Source of the DNA: CAVXSP01 sp963724645
Lineage (GTDB): Bacteria; Acidobacteriota; Vicinamibacteria; Vicinamibacterales; SCN-69-37
DNA length: 64,000 nucleotides
Assembly: GCA_963724645.1 (NCBI GenBank)
Contig: CAVRVJ010000001.1
Span: 682,001 to 746,000, forward strand
Direction of reading: 5' to 3'
The position numbers were made by a program, and so were the translations under genes. Under the pieces are notes generated by a model. The model was not told the DNA's origin, did no database searches, and worked only from the letters and a program-made list of their open reading frames with translations. This document shows, piece after piece, positions 37,746 through 48,242 of this stretch. How positions within the stretch are numbered: the first letter of the stretch is position 1; each line of letters starts with the position of its first letter.

Positions 37746-38909
37746 CTACTTTCCCTCGCCAGCGGGCTGTGCGCCGCCGGATTCGGGGGCCGGTGCCGGC
37801 TTGGCCACGACCGTCATGCCGTCCTGAATCCGCTGCAGGCCTTCCGTCACGACGTGTTCACCGGGCTTGACCCCTTCCTCGATGACCCACAGCGATCCGA
37901 CGCGCTGGCCGACCTTCACGGTGCGAAACGCCACCTTGTTGCTCGCGTCCACCAGCGCCACGCTGAAGATGCTCTGCAATTCCTGGACGGCTCGCTGGGG
38001 GACCAGGAGGGCGCCGGCGTGTGTTTCGAGCAGCAGACGGGCCCGGCCGTACTGGCCGGGCCGCAGCAGCAACTCCTTGTTGGGGAACTCCAACTGGATG
38101 CCCAGCGTGCCCGTCGTGGGATCGACCGAGCGATCGACGAGGTTGACACGACCCGTGTGCGCGTACGTGCTGCCGTCGGCCAGCGTGAGCTGAATGCCGC
38201 CGGCCGTCGGAGCCGCGCCGGTGCGCGGCGTCTGACGTTTGGAATAGCGCAGGTAGTCGGCCTCGGTCGCCGCCACGCGGAAGAGGATCGGATCGATCTG
38301 CGAGATTGTCGTGAGCAGGGTGCTCTCCCCGCGGCCGACGAGATTGCCCGGCTTCACCAGTGTCGTGCCGATGAGGCCGTCGATAGGCGACTCGACACGT
38401 GTGTAACTCAGGTCGAGTGTCGCCTTCTCCACGGCCGCTTTCGCCGCTGCCACCTGCGATGTCGCCGCGTCCTGGTCGGCCTTCGCGTTGTCGAGTTCCT
38501 GCTGACTGACGGCCTGCTTCGCCACGAGCGGCGTGTAGCGCTTGACGTCGTTGCTGGCCTTCTCGAGTCGCGCCTCGTTGGTGGCCTGATCGGCTTTGGC
38601 GGCAGCCAGAATGGCTTCGAGCGGTTTACGATCGATTTCGTAGAGCAGGGCGCCCTTCCGGACGAGTGAGCCCTCCCGGAAGTTCACCGTCTGGAGGAAG
38701 CCTTCGACGCGCGCCCGGATCTCCACATCCTGAAATCCCTGGGTTTGACCGACCAGGTCCAGGTAGACCGGCACGTCCTTCTGGATGACGTCAGTGACGT
38801 ACACCTCGGTGGGAGGAGTCGCCACGGGCGCCGGCTTCTCGCACGCCACGCCCAGCCCGGCCGCCATCATCAGGACGGCGAGCATCGTCCTGCCTGCTTC
38901 GGTTCGCAT
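37746..38909 (-). CDS. RND efflux periplasmic adaptor (AcrA/MexA-like)
   Basis: A membrane-fusion protein of 387 residues. TMLAVLMMAAGLGVACEKPA contains a lipobox (GVAC). Domains in order: barrel-sandwich half (VYVTDVIQKDVPVYLDLVGQ; GFQDVEIRARVEGFLQTVNF), alpha-hairpin (KADQATNEARLEKASNDVKR), lipoyl return (LSYTRVESPIDGLIGTTLVK), beta-barrel (DPILFRVAATEADYLRYSKR) and membrane-proximal domain (VEEGVKPGEHVV-like segment). ATG 38909 follows AGAGGA. First gene of the operon, divergent from the membrane protein at 39196, with a palindrome in the gap. Confidence 0.92.
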   Translation of the reverse strand: MRTEAGRTMLAVLMMAAGLGVACEKPAPVATPPTEVYVTDVIQKDVPVYLDLVGQTQGFQDVEIRARVEGFLQTVNFREGSLVRKGALLYEIDRKPLEAILAAAKADQATNEARLEKASNDVKRYTPLVAKQAVSQQELDNAKADQDAATSQVAAAKAAVEKATLDLSYTRVESPIDGLIGTTLVKPGNLVGRGESTLLTTISQIDPILFRVAATEADYLRYSKRQTPRTGAAPTAGGIQLTLADGSTYAHTGRVNLVDRSVDPTTGTLGIQLEFPNKELLLRPGQYGRARLLLETHAGALLVPQRAVQELQSIFSVALVDASNKVAFRTVKVGQRVGSLWVIEEGVKPGEHVVTEGLQRIQDGMTVVAKPAPAPESGGAQPAGEGK

Positions 38910-39067
38910 GTTCAAGTCCTCTTCTCCGTCCACTTCCGGCGCCTGTAGTGTAGCCTCACGGTGCCGCCCCTTCTCGCGTCGAGATTCCAGTCCGACTTGG
39001 CGCCCTGCCAATAGGCAAAAAGCGGTCCGCCCATTTCCGGCGGATTCTTCGCCAATGGAGGCCACGA

Positions 39068-39085
39068 CTTACAACAGGTTGTGAG
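39068..39085. promoter_or_regulatory. Palindrome 3 of a putative shared operator
   Basis: CTTACAACAGGTTGTGAG has TTACA-N6-TGTGA arms like the elements at 22595 and 24428. It sits in the 286-bp divergent gap between the RND operon and the 39196 gene, about 120 nt from the latter's start. Confidence 0.45.
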
Positions 39086-39195
39086 GCAGAGCTCGGGTGC
39101 GACTTCCTGGACGCGCGCCAGGGCTGGACGGGGGTCCCGGCCCGCTGGCACGCGACATGCTGGCTCCCAGACTTCTCGAGAAGGAGGAGCGGCCG

Positions 39196-39837
39196 TTGTC
39201 TCACCGTGTGCTTGATCCGCTCGACCGGACGTCGGAGATCCTGTTTGGGATCATCATGGTTCTGACCTTCACGGGCTCGATTCGCGTCGCGGAGGCCGGG
39301 CAGGAGGACGTGAGAACGGTGCTGGCGGGAGCGATCGGCTGCAATCTGGCCTGGGGAGTGGTTGACGCCGCGATGTATCTGATGGCGACGTTCATGGCAC
39401 GCGCGCGGCTGGTCGTGGCGCTGAGGGCCATTCGCCGGACTCAGACGCCCGAGACCGCACACCAACTCATCGTGGACCTGCTGCCCTCCGAGTTCTCGTC
39501 GGCATTGACGCCCTCCGAGGTCGAGACGCTGCGGCAGCGTCTGAATCAGCAGGCTCTGTCGTCGAGCGCTGCGAAACTCACCAGAGCCGATCTCCTGGGA
39601 GCGACTGGCGTGTTCCTGCTGGTGTCTTTGTCGACGTTTCCGGTCATCGTGCCGCTCATCTTCGTGCGTCAACAGCGGTTGGCCCTGGGTCTGTCGAACG
39701 CCGTTGCCGTGCTGATGCTGTTCATCCTGGGGTGGTCGCTCGGGCGGCACGCAGAAAGGCCCGCGTGGCGGAGCGGTCTCGGCATGGTGGTGGTGGGGCT
39801 TGTCCTCGTGGCGATCACGATGGCCCTGGGCGGGTAG
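39196..39837 (+). CDS. Polytopic membrane protein, possibly VIT/CCC1-like
   Basis: A 213-residue inner-membrane protein with about five helices: EILFGIIMVLTFTGSIRVAE, TVLAGAIGCNLAWGVVDAAM, LLGATGVFLLVSLSTFPVIV, LGLSNAVAVLMLFILGWSLG and GLGMVVVGLVLVAITMALGG. The D(x)TSEI-FG-IM-LTFTGS start and AIGCNLAWGVVDA segment resemble proteins annotated as VIT/CCC1-like iron/manganese transporters, but the match is from memory and the function uncertain. The TTG start at 39196 has GGAGGA at proper spacing; ATG 39157 is an alternative. It precedes the ATP synthase operon by 183 bp and is not an AtpI. Confidence 0.6.
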   Translation: MSHRVLDPLDRTSEILFGIIMVLTFTGSIRVAEAGQEDVRTVLAGAIGCNLAWGVVDAAMYLMATFMARARLVVALRAIRRTQTPETAHQLIVDLLPSEFSSALTPSEVETLRQRLNQQALSSSAAKLTRADLLGATGVFLLVSLSTFPVIVPLIFVRQQRLALGLSNAVAVLMLFILGWSLGRHAERPAWRSGLGMVVVGLVLVAITMALGG

Positions 39838-40020
39838 AAACGACGGCCGGCTGGTTTTCCTCATAGCGGGCCGTCACCGCTCACCGCTCGTTGTGATCAC
39901 GCTTGGGCGCTGGACGCGAGGCCCCCATCTCACCCTCGCGAAATGTGGCAGGAATCCACCGTTCACGATCGGCCCGCTCGTGGTTGTGAATTGGCAGGAG
40001 TGCTGCAGTACCCCGGCATC

Positions 40021-40905
40021 GTGAGGTTCCTCGGGAGAACGCTGCCGGTCTGCGGCCTGGTCCTGATAATCGGACTCGGGACCGTCGTCGCAGCGGCAGA
40101 AGAGGAGCACGGCCTGTCGCAGAAGGCGGTCGAGATCGCCCGGCCGTTCGGCTTCCCGATCACCAACTCCATGGTCGTCACCTGGATCGTGACGATTGGC
40201 CTCATTGTCGTGGCGCAACTGGCGACCCGGCGCATGAGACAGATTCCCACCGGCCTCCAGAACTTCGTGGAATGGCTCATCGAAGGACTGTACGGCTTCC
40301 TTGAAGGCATCATCGGTCCTCATCTCGTCAAGCGGACATTCTGGTTCTTCGCGACAATCTTCATCTTCATTCTTGCCGCCAACTGGGCCGGACTCGTGCC
40401 CGGCGTCGGCTCGATTGGCTGGGGACATCAGACGCCGGAGGGGTTCCGGCTCGACGAACCCTTCTTTCGAGGCGCGAATGCCGACGTCAATCTGACGCTG
40501 GCCATGGCGCTCGTTTTCTTCGCCGGCTGGATTGTCTGGGGTCTACGCGAATCCGGCCCGGTCGGGTTCTTCAAGGAGTTGTTTGCGCCCAAGGGCTCGA
40601 CCACCGGCGTCTTGAAGGCGCTCCTGATCGTCGTCTTCTTCGCCGCCGGCTGTCTCGAAGTGGTCTCGATCCTGTTCCGGCCCATCTCCCTCAGTTTCCG
40701 GCTCTACGGAAATGTCTTCGCCGGCGAGACGATGCTCGAGACCATGGCGAGGGTTCCCCGCATCGGCTGGCTGGTTCAGGTGCCGTTCTACTGGCTCGAG
40801 CTGTTGGTAGGCCTCGTCCAGGCGCTGGTGTTCATGTTGTTGACCGCGGTATTTACACTGCTCATTTGCCAGCATCACGAGGAAGGTTCGGCCGTTGCGC
40901 ACTAG
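40021..40905 (+). CDS. atpB: F-type ATP synthase subunit a
   Basis: The stator half-channel subunit, 294 residues from GTG 40021. The N-terminus (LPVCGLVLIIGLGTVVAAAE) looks like a signal sequence before the a-subunit core, so a longer or processed N-terminus is possible. Core features: TNSMVVTWIVTIGLIVVAQL, FATIFIFILAANWAGLVPGV, and the conserved arginine in SLSFRLYGNVFAGETMLETM, which releases protons from the c-ring, followed by the last helices (ALVFMLLTAVFTLLICQHHE). First gene of the operon a-c-b-delta-alpha-gamma-beta-epsilon; intact. Confidence 0.92.
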   Translation: MRFLGRTLPVCGLVLIIGLGTVVAAAEEEHGLSQKAVEIARPFGFPITNSMVVTWIVTIGLIVVAQLATRRMRQIPTGLQNFVEWLIEGLYGFLEGIIGPHLVKRTFWFFATIFIFILAANWAGLVPGVGSIGWGHQTPEGFRLDEPFFRGANADVNLTLAMALVFFAGWIVWGLRESGPVGFFKELFAPKGSTTGVLKALLIVVFFAAGCLEVVSILFRPISLSFRLYGNVFAGETMLETMARVPRIGWLVQVPFYWLELLVGLVQALVFMLLTAVFTLLICQHHEEGSAVAH

Positions 40906-40974
40906 TCAGGGTCTCGGCGTCTCGACCTCACCCGTCACGACGCGGCGAGCCACCAAAAGGAAGGACAGGAGCAC

Positions 40975-41163
40975 ATGATCGGCAATCTGCACATCGGTCT
41001 TGCGGCGTTTGGCGCAGCCATCGCCGTCGGCCTCATCGGCATGAAAGCGTCAGAGGCAGTCGGGCGCAATCCCGGCGCGGCGACGCCGGTCCTGGTCCAG
41101 TCGATTCTGGCCATCGCGTTCGCCGAAGCCATCGTCTTCTACGCATTGTTCCTTGCGAAGTAG
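40975..41163 (+). CDS. atpE: F-type ATP synthase subunit c
   Basis: A 62-residue rotor-ring proteolipid, shorter than the usual 70-85. TM1 carries GLAAFGAAIAVGLIGMKASE, a GxAxAxG version of the glycine motif. The polar loop is GRNPGA (RNP instead of RQP). TM2 has the ion-binding Glu in ILAIAFAEAIVFYALFLAK. The residues round the Glu (AEAIV) are of the proton type and lack the Ser/Thr pair of Na+-binding rings (inference). AGGACAGGAG precedes the ATG. Intact. Confidence 0.93.
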   Translation: MIGNLHIGLAAFGAAIAVGLIGMKASEAVGRNPGAATPVLVQSILAIAFAEAIVFYALFLAK

Positions 41164-41199
41164 GGGCACGGCGATGGTCATCGAAGGCGGAGGACGGCT

Positions 41200-41748
41200 A
41201 TGACTCTCCTCGCGCTGATGGCGCAGGCGAGCAGCGGCAGCCAGGTCGAAGAGATCGCCAGAACCTTCGGTGTGGACTGGCCTCACCTGACGGCCCAGAT
41301 GGTCAGCTTCGTGATCGTGTGCGCGATGCTGTACTGGCTCGCGTATCAACCGGTGCTGCGCATGCTCGAGGAGCGGCGCCGGCAGATTGCCCTGGGCGTG
41401 GCGAACACCGAGAAGATCAACGCAGCGCTCGCCGGAATCGAAGCGCAGCGATCAGGCGTCATCGCCGACGCCCACGCGCAGGGCCAGCAGTTCATCGCCG
41501 ACGCGCGCGAGGCCGCCAAGCGCCTGCAGGAGCAGGAGGCACAGCGGGCGATTGCGACCGCCGAACAGATTCTGGCCAGGGCGCGCGAAGCGGCGGCCGC
41601 CGAGCAGGCACGTATGCTGGCCGAGCTTCGCCGCGAAGTGGGCCGGCTGGTCGTGCAAACGACCTCTGCCGTGATCGGCAAGGTCCTTACACCAGACGAT
41701 CAGCGCCGGTTGTCAGAAGAGACCGCAAAGCGCCTGACGAGTGCATAG
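41200..41748 (+). CDS. atpF: F-type ATP synthase subunit b
   Basis: The peripheral stalk subunit, 182 residues. One N-terminal membrane helix (LTAQMVSFVIVCAMLYWLAY) is preceded by an unusually long ~30-residue leader (MTLLALMAQASSGSQVEEIA). The rest is a long charged helix (RMLEERRRQIALGVANTEKI, AAKRLQEQEAQRAIATAEQI, EQARMLAELRREVGRLVVQT), ending in the delta-contacting part VIGKVLTPDDQRRLSEETAK. One b gene only, so a homodimeric stalk. Intact. Confidence 0.92.
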   Translation: MTLLALMAQASSGSQVEEIARTFGVDWPHLTAQMVSFVIVCAMLYWLAYQPVLRMLEERRRQIALGVANTEKINAALAGIEAQRSGVIADAHAQGQQFIADAREAAKRLQEQEAQRAIATAEQILARAREAAAAEQARMLAELRREVGRLVVQTTSAVIGKVLTPDDQRRLSEETAKRLTSA

Positions 41749-41765
41749 GTTCGAAAGGGATTCCC

Positions 41766-42158
41766 ATGCAGACCAGGAGACACGCGGAGCGTGACGCCAA
41801 GGCACTGCTCCGCCTCTGTCTGATCGATGGGGCGCTCGATGAGCCCAGAGTCCGTCAGGTGGTGCAGCAGGTGATCGCAGCGGGCCGGTCCAACGGGCTG
41901 GGCGTCCTGTCACGGTTTCAACGCCTTGTGCGCCTCGACAGGGCGAAGCATCGCGCTCAGGTGGAGAGTGCCGTGCCGCTCGCGGCCGATGTGCGGGCAG
42001 GCATCGAAGCGGCGCTGCTCCGGTTGTACGGGCCGGACATGACCACATCGTTTGCGGATGACCCGGCGTTGATTGCCGGCGTGCGCATTGCCGTCGGCAG
42101 CGACGTCTACGACGGCAGCGTCAAAGGCAACCTGGCGGCGCTCGAATCGCGGTTCTGA
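41766..42158 (+). CDS. atpH: F-type ATP synthase subunit delta, short form
   Basis: A 130-residue protein in the delta position (usual length ~175-185). The C-terminal domain is clear: VRIAVGSDVYDGSVKGNLAA then LESRF matches the G(V)xI-x-GD-x-x-DGS-x-x-x-L ending of delta/OSCP. Upstream, ERDAKALLRLCLIDGALDEP and VVQQVIAAGRSNG cover only the last part of the N-terminal helical bundle, so about 50-60 N-terminal residues are missing. ATG 41766 has AAGGGA upstream; the gap from atpF is 17 nt and no in-frame extension with delta features was seen. Intact frame. Confidence 0.85.
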   Translation: MQTRRHAERDAKALLRLCLIDGALDEPRVRQVVQQVIAAGRSNGLGVLSRFQRLVRLDRAKHRAQVESAVPLAADVRAGIEAALLRLYGPDMTTSFADDPALIAGVRIAVGSDVYDGSVKGNLAALESRF

Positions 42159-42186
42159 GTGAGTCGACAAGCGGTGAGGTGAGCCG

Positions 42187-43713
<1,527 letters not shown>

Positions 43714-43716
43714 TCG

Positions 43717-44580
43717 ATGGCCAGCACTCGAGAAATCCGCCGGCGCATCCGCTCGATCAGAAGCACGGCTCAAATCACCCGGGCCATGCAGATGGTCGCG
43801 GCGTCGAAGATGCGCAAGGCTCAGCAGGCAGCCATCGAGATCCGGCCGTTCGTCCGGCGGTTGTACCGCATTCAACGCATGGCGACGACGCGCGCCGCCG
43901 GCTACACGCATCCGCTGCTCGAAGCGCGTGAGGTCCGGAAGCGGGCCATCATCCTGGTCAGCTCCGACAAGGGCTTGTGCGGTGCGCTCAACAGCAATCT
44001 GTTCCGCCTCGTGGGGCGGGAGGACCCGGAGTCGACGGTGTTCATCGCGGCCGGCCGCAAGGGGGCGCAGTTCATCGCCCGCACCCGCCGTCAGCTCATC
44101 GCCGAGTTTCCGTACGGAGACACGCCACGGTTCGAAGAATCCCGCGCCATCGCGGCACTGGCTCGCGATCTCTTCCTGAAGGGCGAGGTCGACGAAGTGA
44201 AGATCGTCGCGACGCGATTCGTCAACACGCTGATCCAGCAGCCGGTGACCATCGAGTTCCTGCCCATCGCGGACATCAAGGGCATGGAAATCCCCGGCGC
44301 GCCGCCGCCGGAGGCGAAAGACGACGGTCTGGAGTTCAGGTTCGAGCCAAGTACCGGCGACGTCATCGAGTATCTGATTGCGCAGTACCTCAACGTCATG
44401 GTCCACACCGTGCTGCTGAACGCGAAGGCGAGCGAGCAAAGCGCGCGCATGGTGTCGATGAAGGGCGCCACCGACAACGCGGCCGAGATGATCAAGGACC
44501 TGACCCTCGAATACAACAAGCTGCGCCAGGGGCGCATCACGCAGGAGTTGCTGGAGATCGCGGGCGGTCAGGCCGGGTGA
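43717..44580 (+). CDS. atpG: F-type ATP synthase subunit gamma
   Basis: 287 residues: the central shaft. N-terminal helix MASTREIRRRIRSIRSTAQI then TRAMQMVAASKMRKAQ, the Rossmann-like domain (VRKRAIILVSSDKGLCGALN, the family signature SDKGLCGALN), and the C-terminal helix MVSMKGATDNAAEMIKDLTL then EYNKLRQGRITQELLEI, all canonical. Intact; it follows atpA by 3 nt and precedes atpD by 14 nt. Confidence 0.95.
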   Translation: MASTREIRRRIRSIRSTAQITRAMQMVAASKMRKAQQAAIEIRPFVRRLYRIQRMATTRAAGYTHPLLEAREVRKRAIILVSSDKGLCGALNSNLFRLVGREDPESTVFIAAGRKGAQFIARTRRQLIAEFPYGDTPRFEESRAIAALARDLFLKGEVDEVKIVATRFVNTLIQQPVTIEFLPIADIKGMEIPGAPPPEAKDDGLEFRFEPSTGDVIEYLIAQYLNVMVHTVLLNAKASEQSARMVSMKGATDNAAEMIKDLTLEYNKLRQGRITQELLEIAGGQAG

Positions 44581-44594
44581 GCTCAGGGTTACTT

Positions 44595-46001
44595 ATGAAT
44601 ACTGGCACAGTCGTTCAAGTCGTCGGTCCCGTCGTGGACGTCGAGTTCCCAGACGCGCTTCCCGCTATCTACAGCGCCCTGTCGGTCGAGTTCGCCGTCC
44701 AGCAGCAGCCCTTCAAGCTGACGCTGGAGGTCCAGCAGCATCTGGGCGACAAGCGCGTGCGGACGATCTCGATGTCCGGCACCGAAGGCCTCAAGCGCGG
44801 GTACAAGGTCACGGACAGCGGCGCGCCGATTTCCATGCCCGTCGGCGATGGCGTCATGGGCCGCGTGTTCGACGTGACCGGCAACCCGGTTGACGAACGC
44901 GGGCCCGTCACCGCGGACAAGTACTACCCGATCCACCGCCCGCCACCCTCGCTGGCGGATCAGTCCACGTCGCCCGAGGTGCTCACGACCGGCATCAAGG
45001 TCATCGACCTGATTTGTCCGTTCCTCAAGGGCGGCAAGATTGGGGCGTTCGGCGGCGCGGGCGTGGGCAAGACCGTTGTGATCATGGAGCTGATCAACAA
45101 CATCGCCAAACTGCACGGCGGCGTCTCCGTCTTCGCCGGCGTCGGCGAGCGCACGCGCGAAGGCAACGACCTGTACCACGAAATGGCGCAGGCCGGCGTC
45201 ATCAACGAGAAGGATTTGGGCGCCTCGAAAATCGCCCTTGTCTACGGTCAGATGAACGAACCGCCCGGCGCCCGTCTCCGTGTCGCACTGTCCGGCCTCG
45301 CCATCACGGAGTACTTCCGCGACGAAAAGAACCAGGACGTGCTGCTGTTCATCGACAACATCTTCCGGTTCTCCCAGGCCGGGTCCGAAGTGTCCGCGCT
45401 GCTGGGCCGCACGGCGAGCGCCGTGGGGTATCAGCCCACGCTCGCGGCCGAGATGGGAGCCCTGCAGGAGCGCATCACCTCCACCAAGAAGGGCTCCATC
45501 ACGTCGTTTCAAGCGGTGTACGTTCCGGCCGACGACCTCACCGACCCGGCGCCCGCCACCACGTTCGCTCATCTGGACGCCACCATCGTCCTCGAGCGCT
45601 CGATCGCCGAGTTGGGAATCTATCCGGCGGTCGATCCGCTGGCGTCGACCTCGCGCACGCTGGCGCCGGAGATTGTTGGCCAGGACCATTACGACGTCGC
45701 GCGCGGCGTCCAGAAGGTGTTGCAGCGCCTCAAGGATCTTCAGGACATCATCGCCATTCTCGGCATGGACGAGTTGTCTCCCGACGACAAGCTGACCGTG
45801 TTCCGCGCGCGCAAGATCCAGCGCTTCCTCAGTCAGCCGTTCAGCTCGGCGCAGGCGTTCACCGGGCGTGAAGGCCGGCAGGTCGCCGTCGCCGATACCG
45901 TCCGCGGATTCAAGGAAATCCTGGAGGGCAAACACGACGAGGTGCCCGAGGACAACTTCTACATGAAGGGCGGCATCGAAGAAGTCACCGGGAAGCAGTA
46001 A
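44595..46001 (+). CDS. atpD: F-type ATP synthase subunit beta
   Basis: 468 residues, the catalytic subunit. NTGTVVQVVGPVVDVEFPDA starts the barrel. Walker A is FGGAGVGKTVVIMELINNIA; GERTREGNDLYHEM contains the catalytic Glu; VLLFIDNIFRFSQAGSEVSA is the signature/Walker B; the C-terminus ends MKGGIEEVTGKQ. The lever motif normally DELSEED reads DELSPDD here (GMDELSPDDKLTVFRARKIQ), so a proline replaces an acidic residue. Intact; atpC starts 3 nt later. Confidence 0.95.
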   Translation: MNTGTVVQVVGPVVDVEFPDALPAIYSALSVEFAVQQQPFKLTLEVQQHLGDKRVRTISMSGTEGLKRGYKVTDSGAPISMPVGDGVMGRVFDVTGNPVDERGPVTADKYYPIHRPPPSLADQSTSPEVLTTGIKVIDLICPFLKGGKIGAFGGAGVGKTVVIMELINNIAKLHGGVSVFAGVGERTREGNDLYHEMAQAGVINEKDLGASKIALVYGQMNEPPGARLRVALSGLAITEYFRDEKNQDVLLFIDNIFRFSQAGSEVSALLGRTASAVGYQPTLAAEMGALQERITSTKKGSITSFQAVYVPADDLTDPAPATTFAHLDATIVLERSIAELGIYPAVDPLASTSRTLAPEIVGQDHYDVARGVQKVLQRLKDLQDIIAILGMDELSPDDKLTVFRARKIQRFLSQPFSSAQAFTGREGRQVAVADTVRGFKEILEGKHDEVPEDNFYMKGGIEEVTGKQ

Positions 46002-46004
46002 CCC

Positions 46005-46415
46005 ATGGCCGACACGTTGAAGCTCGAGATCATCACTCCGCAGGCCGTGGTCTATTCGGAGGATGTGTCCATGGTCACGCTGCCTGCCATGGGCGGCCAG
46101 ATCGGCGTGTACCCGCATCACATTCCGCTCATGACCCGGCTCCAGCCTGGTGAGATCATCGTCCACAGGAATGGCAGCGACGACTTCCTCGCCGTCGGCG
46201 AGGGGCTGGTCGAGGTCACTGGCGATTCCGTCGCCATCGTCACGGACATGGCCGTCGCCGCGAAGGACATCGACGAAGCCAAGGCCGAAGAAGCACGCCA
46301 GCGGGCGGTAGCCCGGCTGAGCGACAAGGTGTCGGACGAGGAGGTGGCGACCGTCAACGCCGCGCTGGCCAAGTCGCTGGCCCAGTTGCACGTCAAGAAG
46401 CGCCGCCGGGTCTAG
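46005..46415 (+). CDS. atpC: F-type ATP synthase subunit epsilon
   Basis: 136 residues. The N-terminal beta-sandwich is KLEIITPQAVVYSEDVSMVT, LPAMGGQIGVYPHHIPLMTR and LAVGEGLVEVTGDSVAIVTD; the C-terminal two-helix domain is AKAEEARQRAVARLSDKVSD plus VATVNAALAKSLAQLHVKKR. The C-terminal helices that can inhibit ATP hydrolysis are present. The stop is 3 nt before the SulP gene, so the transporter is in the same operon. Intact. Confidence 0.93.
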   Translation: MADTLKLEIITPQAVVYSEDVSMVTLPAMGGQIGVYPHHIPLMTRLQPGEIIVHRNGSDDFLAVGEGLVEVTGDSVAIVTDMAVAAKDIDEAKAEEARQRAVARLSDKVSDEEVATVNAALAKSLAQLHVKKRRRV

Positions 46416-46418
46416 CGC

Positions 46419-48090
46419 ATGATCTCCGCGCGAGCCTGGCTGGCGTCATACGATCGGACGTGGCTCCGAGGGGACGTCGCCGCCGGGATCACGCTCGCGG
46501 CGTACCTGCTGCCGGCCGCCCTTGGCGACGCGTCGCTCGCGGGACTGCCGCCGGAGGCGGGCCTGTACGCCTGCCTGTTCGGCGGCCTCGTGTTCTGGCT
46601 GTTCTGCAGTTCGCGCCAGACCTCCATCACCGTCACGTCGGCGATCTCGTTGCTCGTGGGCGCTTCGCTCGCCGAGATCGCTGGCGGCGATCCCGCGCGG
46701 CACGCCGCACTCGCGGCGTGCACTGCGCTGCTCGTCGCGGCGCTGGGTTTCGTGGCCTACGCGGTGCGCGCCGGCGCCATCGTCAACTTCTTCTCGGAAA
46801 CCGTGCTCATCGGCTTCAAGTGCGGTGTGGCGCTGTTTCTGGCGAGCACGCAGCTGCCGAAGTTGTTCGGCTTTGGCGGCAGTCACGGCGATTTCTGGGA
46901 GCGCATGGGCCACTTCTTCCATGGCCTGGGCGGCACCAACCCGGCGTCGCTGACGCTGGGTCTGATCGCCCTGTTGTTCCTCCTGCTCGGCAAGACGCTT
47001 CTGAAGAACCGGCCCGTGGCGCTTCTTCGTCGTGGTCGGCGGCATCGTCGCCGCGCGTGTGTTGCACCTGGACGAGCGCGGTGTCGCGCTTCTCGGCGCG
47101 GTGCCTCAGGGCTTGCCGATGCCAGCGCTGCCCGCGGTCAGCCGGGCGGACCTCCACGAGATCGTGCCGCTGGCCATGGCGTGCTTCATGCTCGCGGCCG
47201 TCGAAACGACGGCGATCGGGCGAATGTTCGCCGCCAAGCACGGCTATCGGCTCGATGCGACACAAGAGTTCCTGGCCATCGGCAGCGCCAATCTCATGGC
47301 GGGGCTCGGCAGCGGACTGCCGGTGAGCGGCGGCATGTCGCAGTCGCTGGTCAATGAAACAGCCGGCGCAAAAACGCCTCTCTCAGGGCTCGTCGCCGCA
47401 GTCATCACGCTCGGCATCGTGCTTTTTTTCACCGGGTTGTTACGCACGCTCCCACAGCCGGTCCTGGCGGCTGTCGTGCTGATGGCGGTGACAGGGCTGA
47501 TCCAGGTCGACACGCTGCGCCATATCTGGCGTTTCAGCCGGATGGAATTCGCGGTCGCCATGGCCGCGCTCCTCGGCGTTCTCGCGGCTGGACTGCTTCA
47601 AGGCGTCCTCATCGGCGTGTCCATTTCGATTCTCTTGCTCATTGGCCGTGCCTCCCGTCCGCGCGTCGTCGAGGTTGCGCGCGTCCCGGGGACGTCCTAT
47701 TTCGCGGATTTCACGCGCCATCCCGAGAACCAGCGGGAGCCGGGCGTGCTCATCGTCCGGCCCGAGGGCGCGCTCCTGTATTTCAACGTCGATCACGTGC
47801 GTGATGCCCTGTCCGAGCTCGTGAGCCAGCGATCCGATCCGTTGCGCCTGGTCATCTTCTTCATGGGCAATGTTCCTCACGTGGACCTCGCGGGCGCCGA
47901 ATTCCTGGTTGACTCGCGCGCCAAATACGCCGAGCGTGGCATCGAATTCCGGCTCGCGGAGACGCACGGAGAGGTAAACGCGGCGTTACGGCGGCTGAGC
48001 CACGCGCCCGGCGCCGATCTCGCCGAAACGAATCAGACAGTCGACGACGTGCTGAACCGGTGGCGGGCACGTGCTGACCGTATTGCGTGA
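46419..48090 (+). CDS. SulP-family anion transporter with STAS domain (one frameshift)
   Basis: An inner-membrane SLC26/SulP protein of ~556 residues. TM part: GDVAAGITLAAYLLPAALGD (a variant of the signature with LPAALG), LPPEAGLYACLFGGLVFWLF, SETVLIGFKCGVALFLASTQ. After a frame change near 47025 come GLGSGLPVSGGMSQSLVNET, FTGLLRTLPQPVLAAVVLMA and a C-terminal STAS domain (VLIVRPEGALLYFNVDHVRD; VDLAGAEFLVDSRAKYAERG). SulP proteins move sulfate, bicarbonate, carboxylates or chloride. It starts 3 nt after atpC; with carbamate kinase downstream, bicarbonate is a plausible but untested substrate. Confidence 0.88.
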
Positions 48091-48242
48091 TCCCCTGTGC
48101 GTCGTATGACCGCCCGTCGTGAGCCCATGACAGTGCATGGTGACCGCGGCGACGAGCAAGTAGCCGAGTGAATGTCGCTTCTGCGACAGGTGGAGGCTGG
48201 CATGAACGCTGCAGCAAGACGGGAGTTGGACAGGAGGCCATT

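Noticed and set aside
39838..40020. An atpI or other small gene in front of atpB
   Set aside because: The 183-bp gap has no membrane-helix coding frame with a plausible start.
46419..48090. A split SulP gene as two separate genes
   Set aside because: The two open frames overlap and join exactly within the membrane domain; one indel near 47025 is enough to restore a normal protein.
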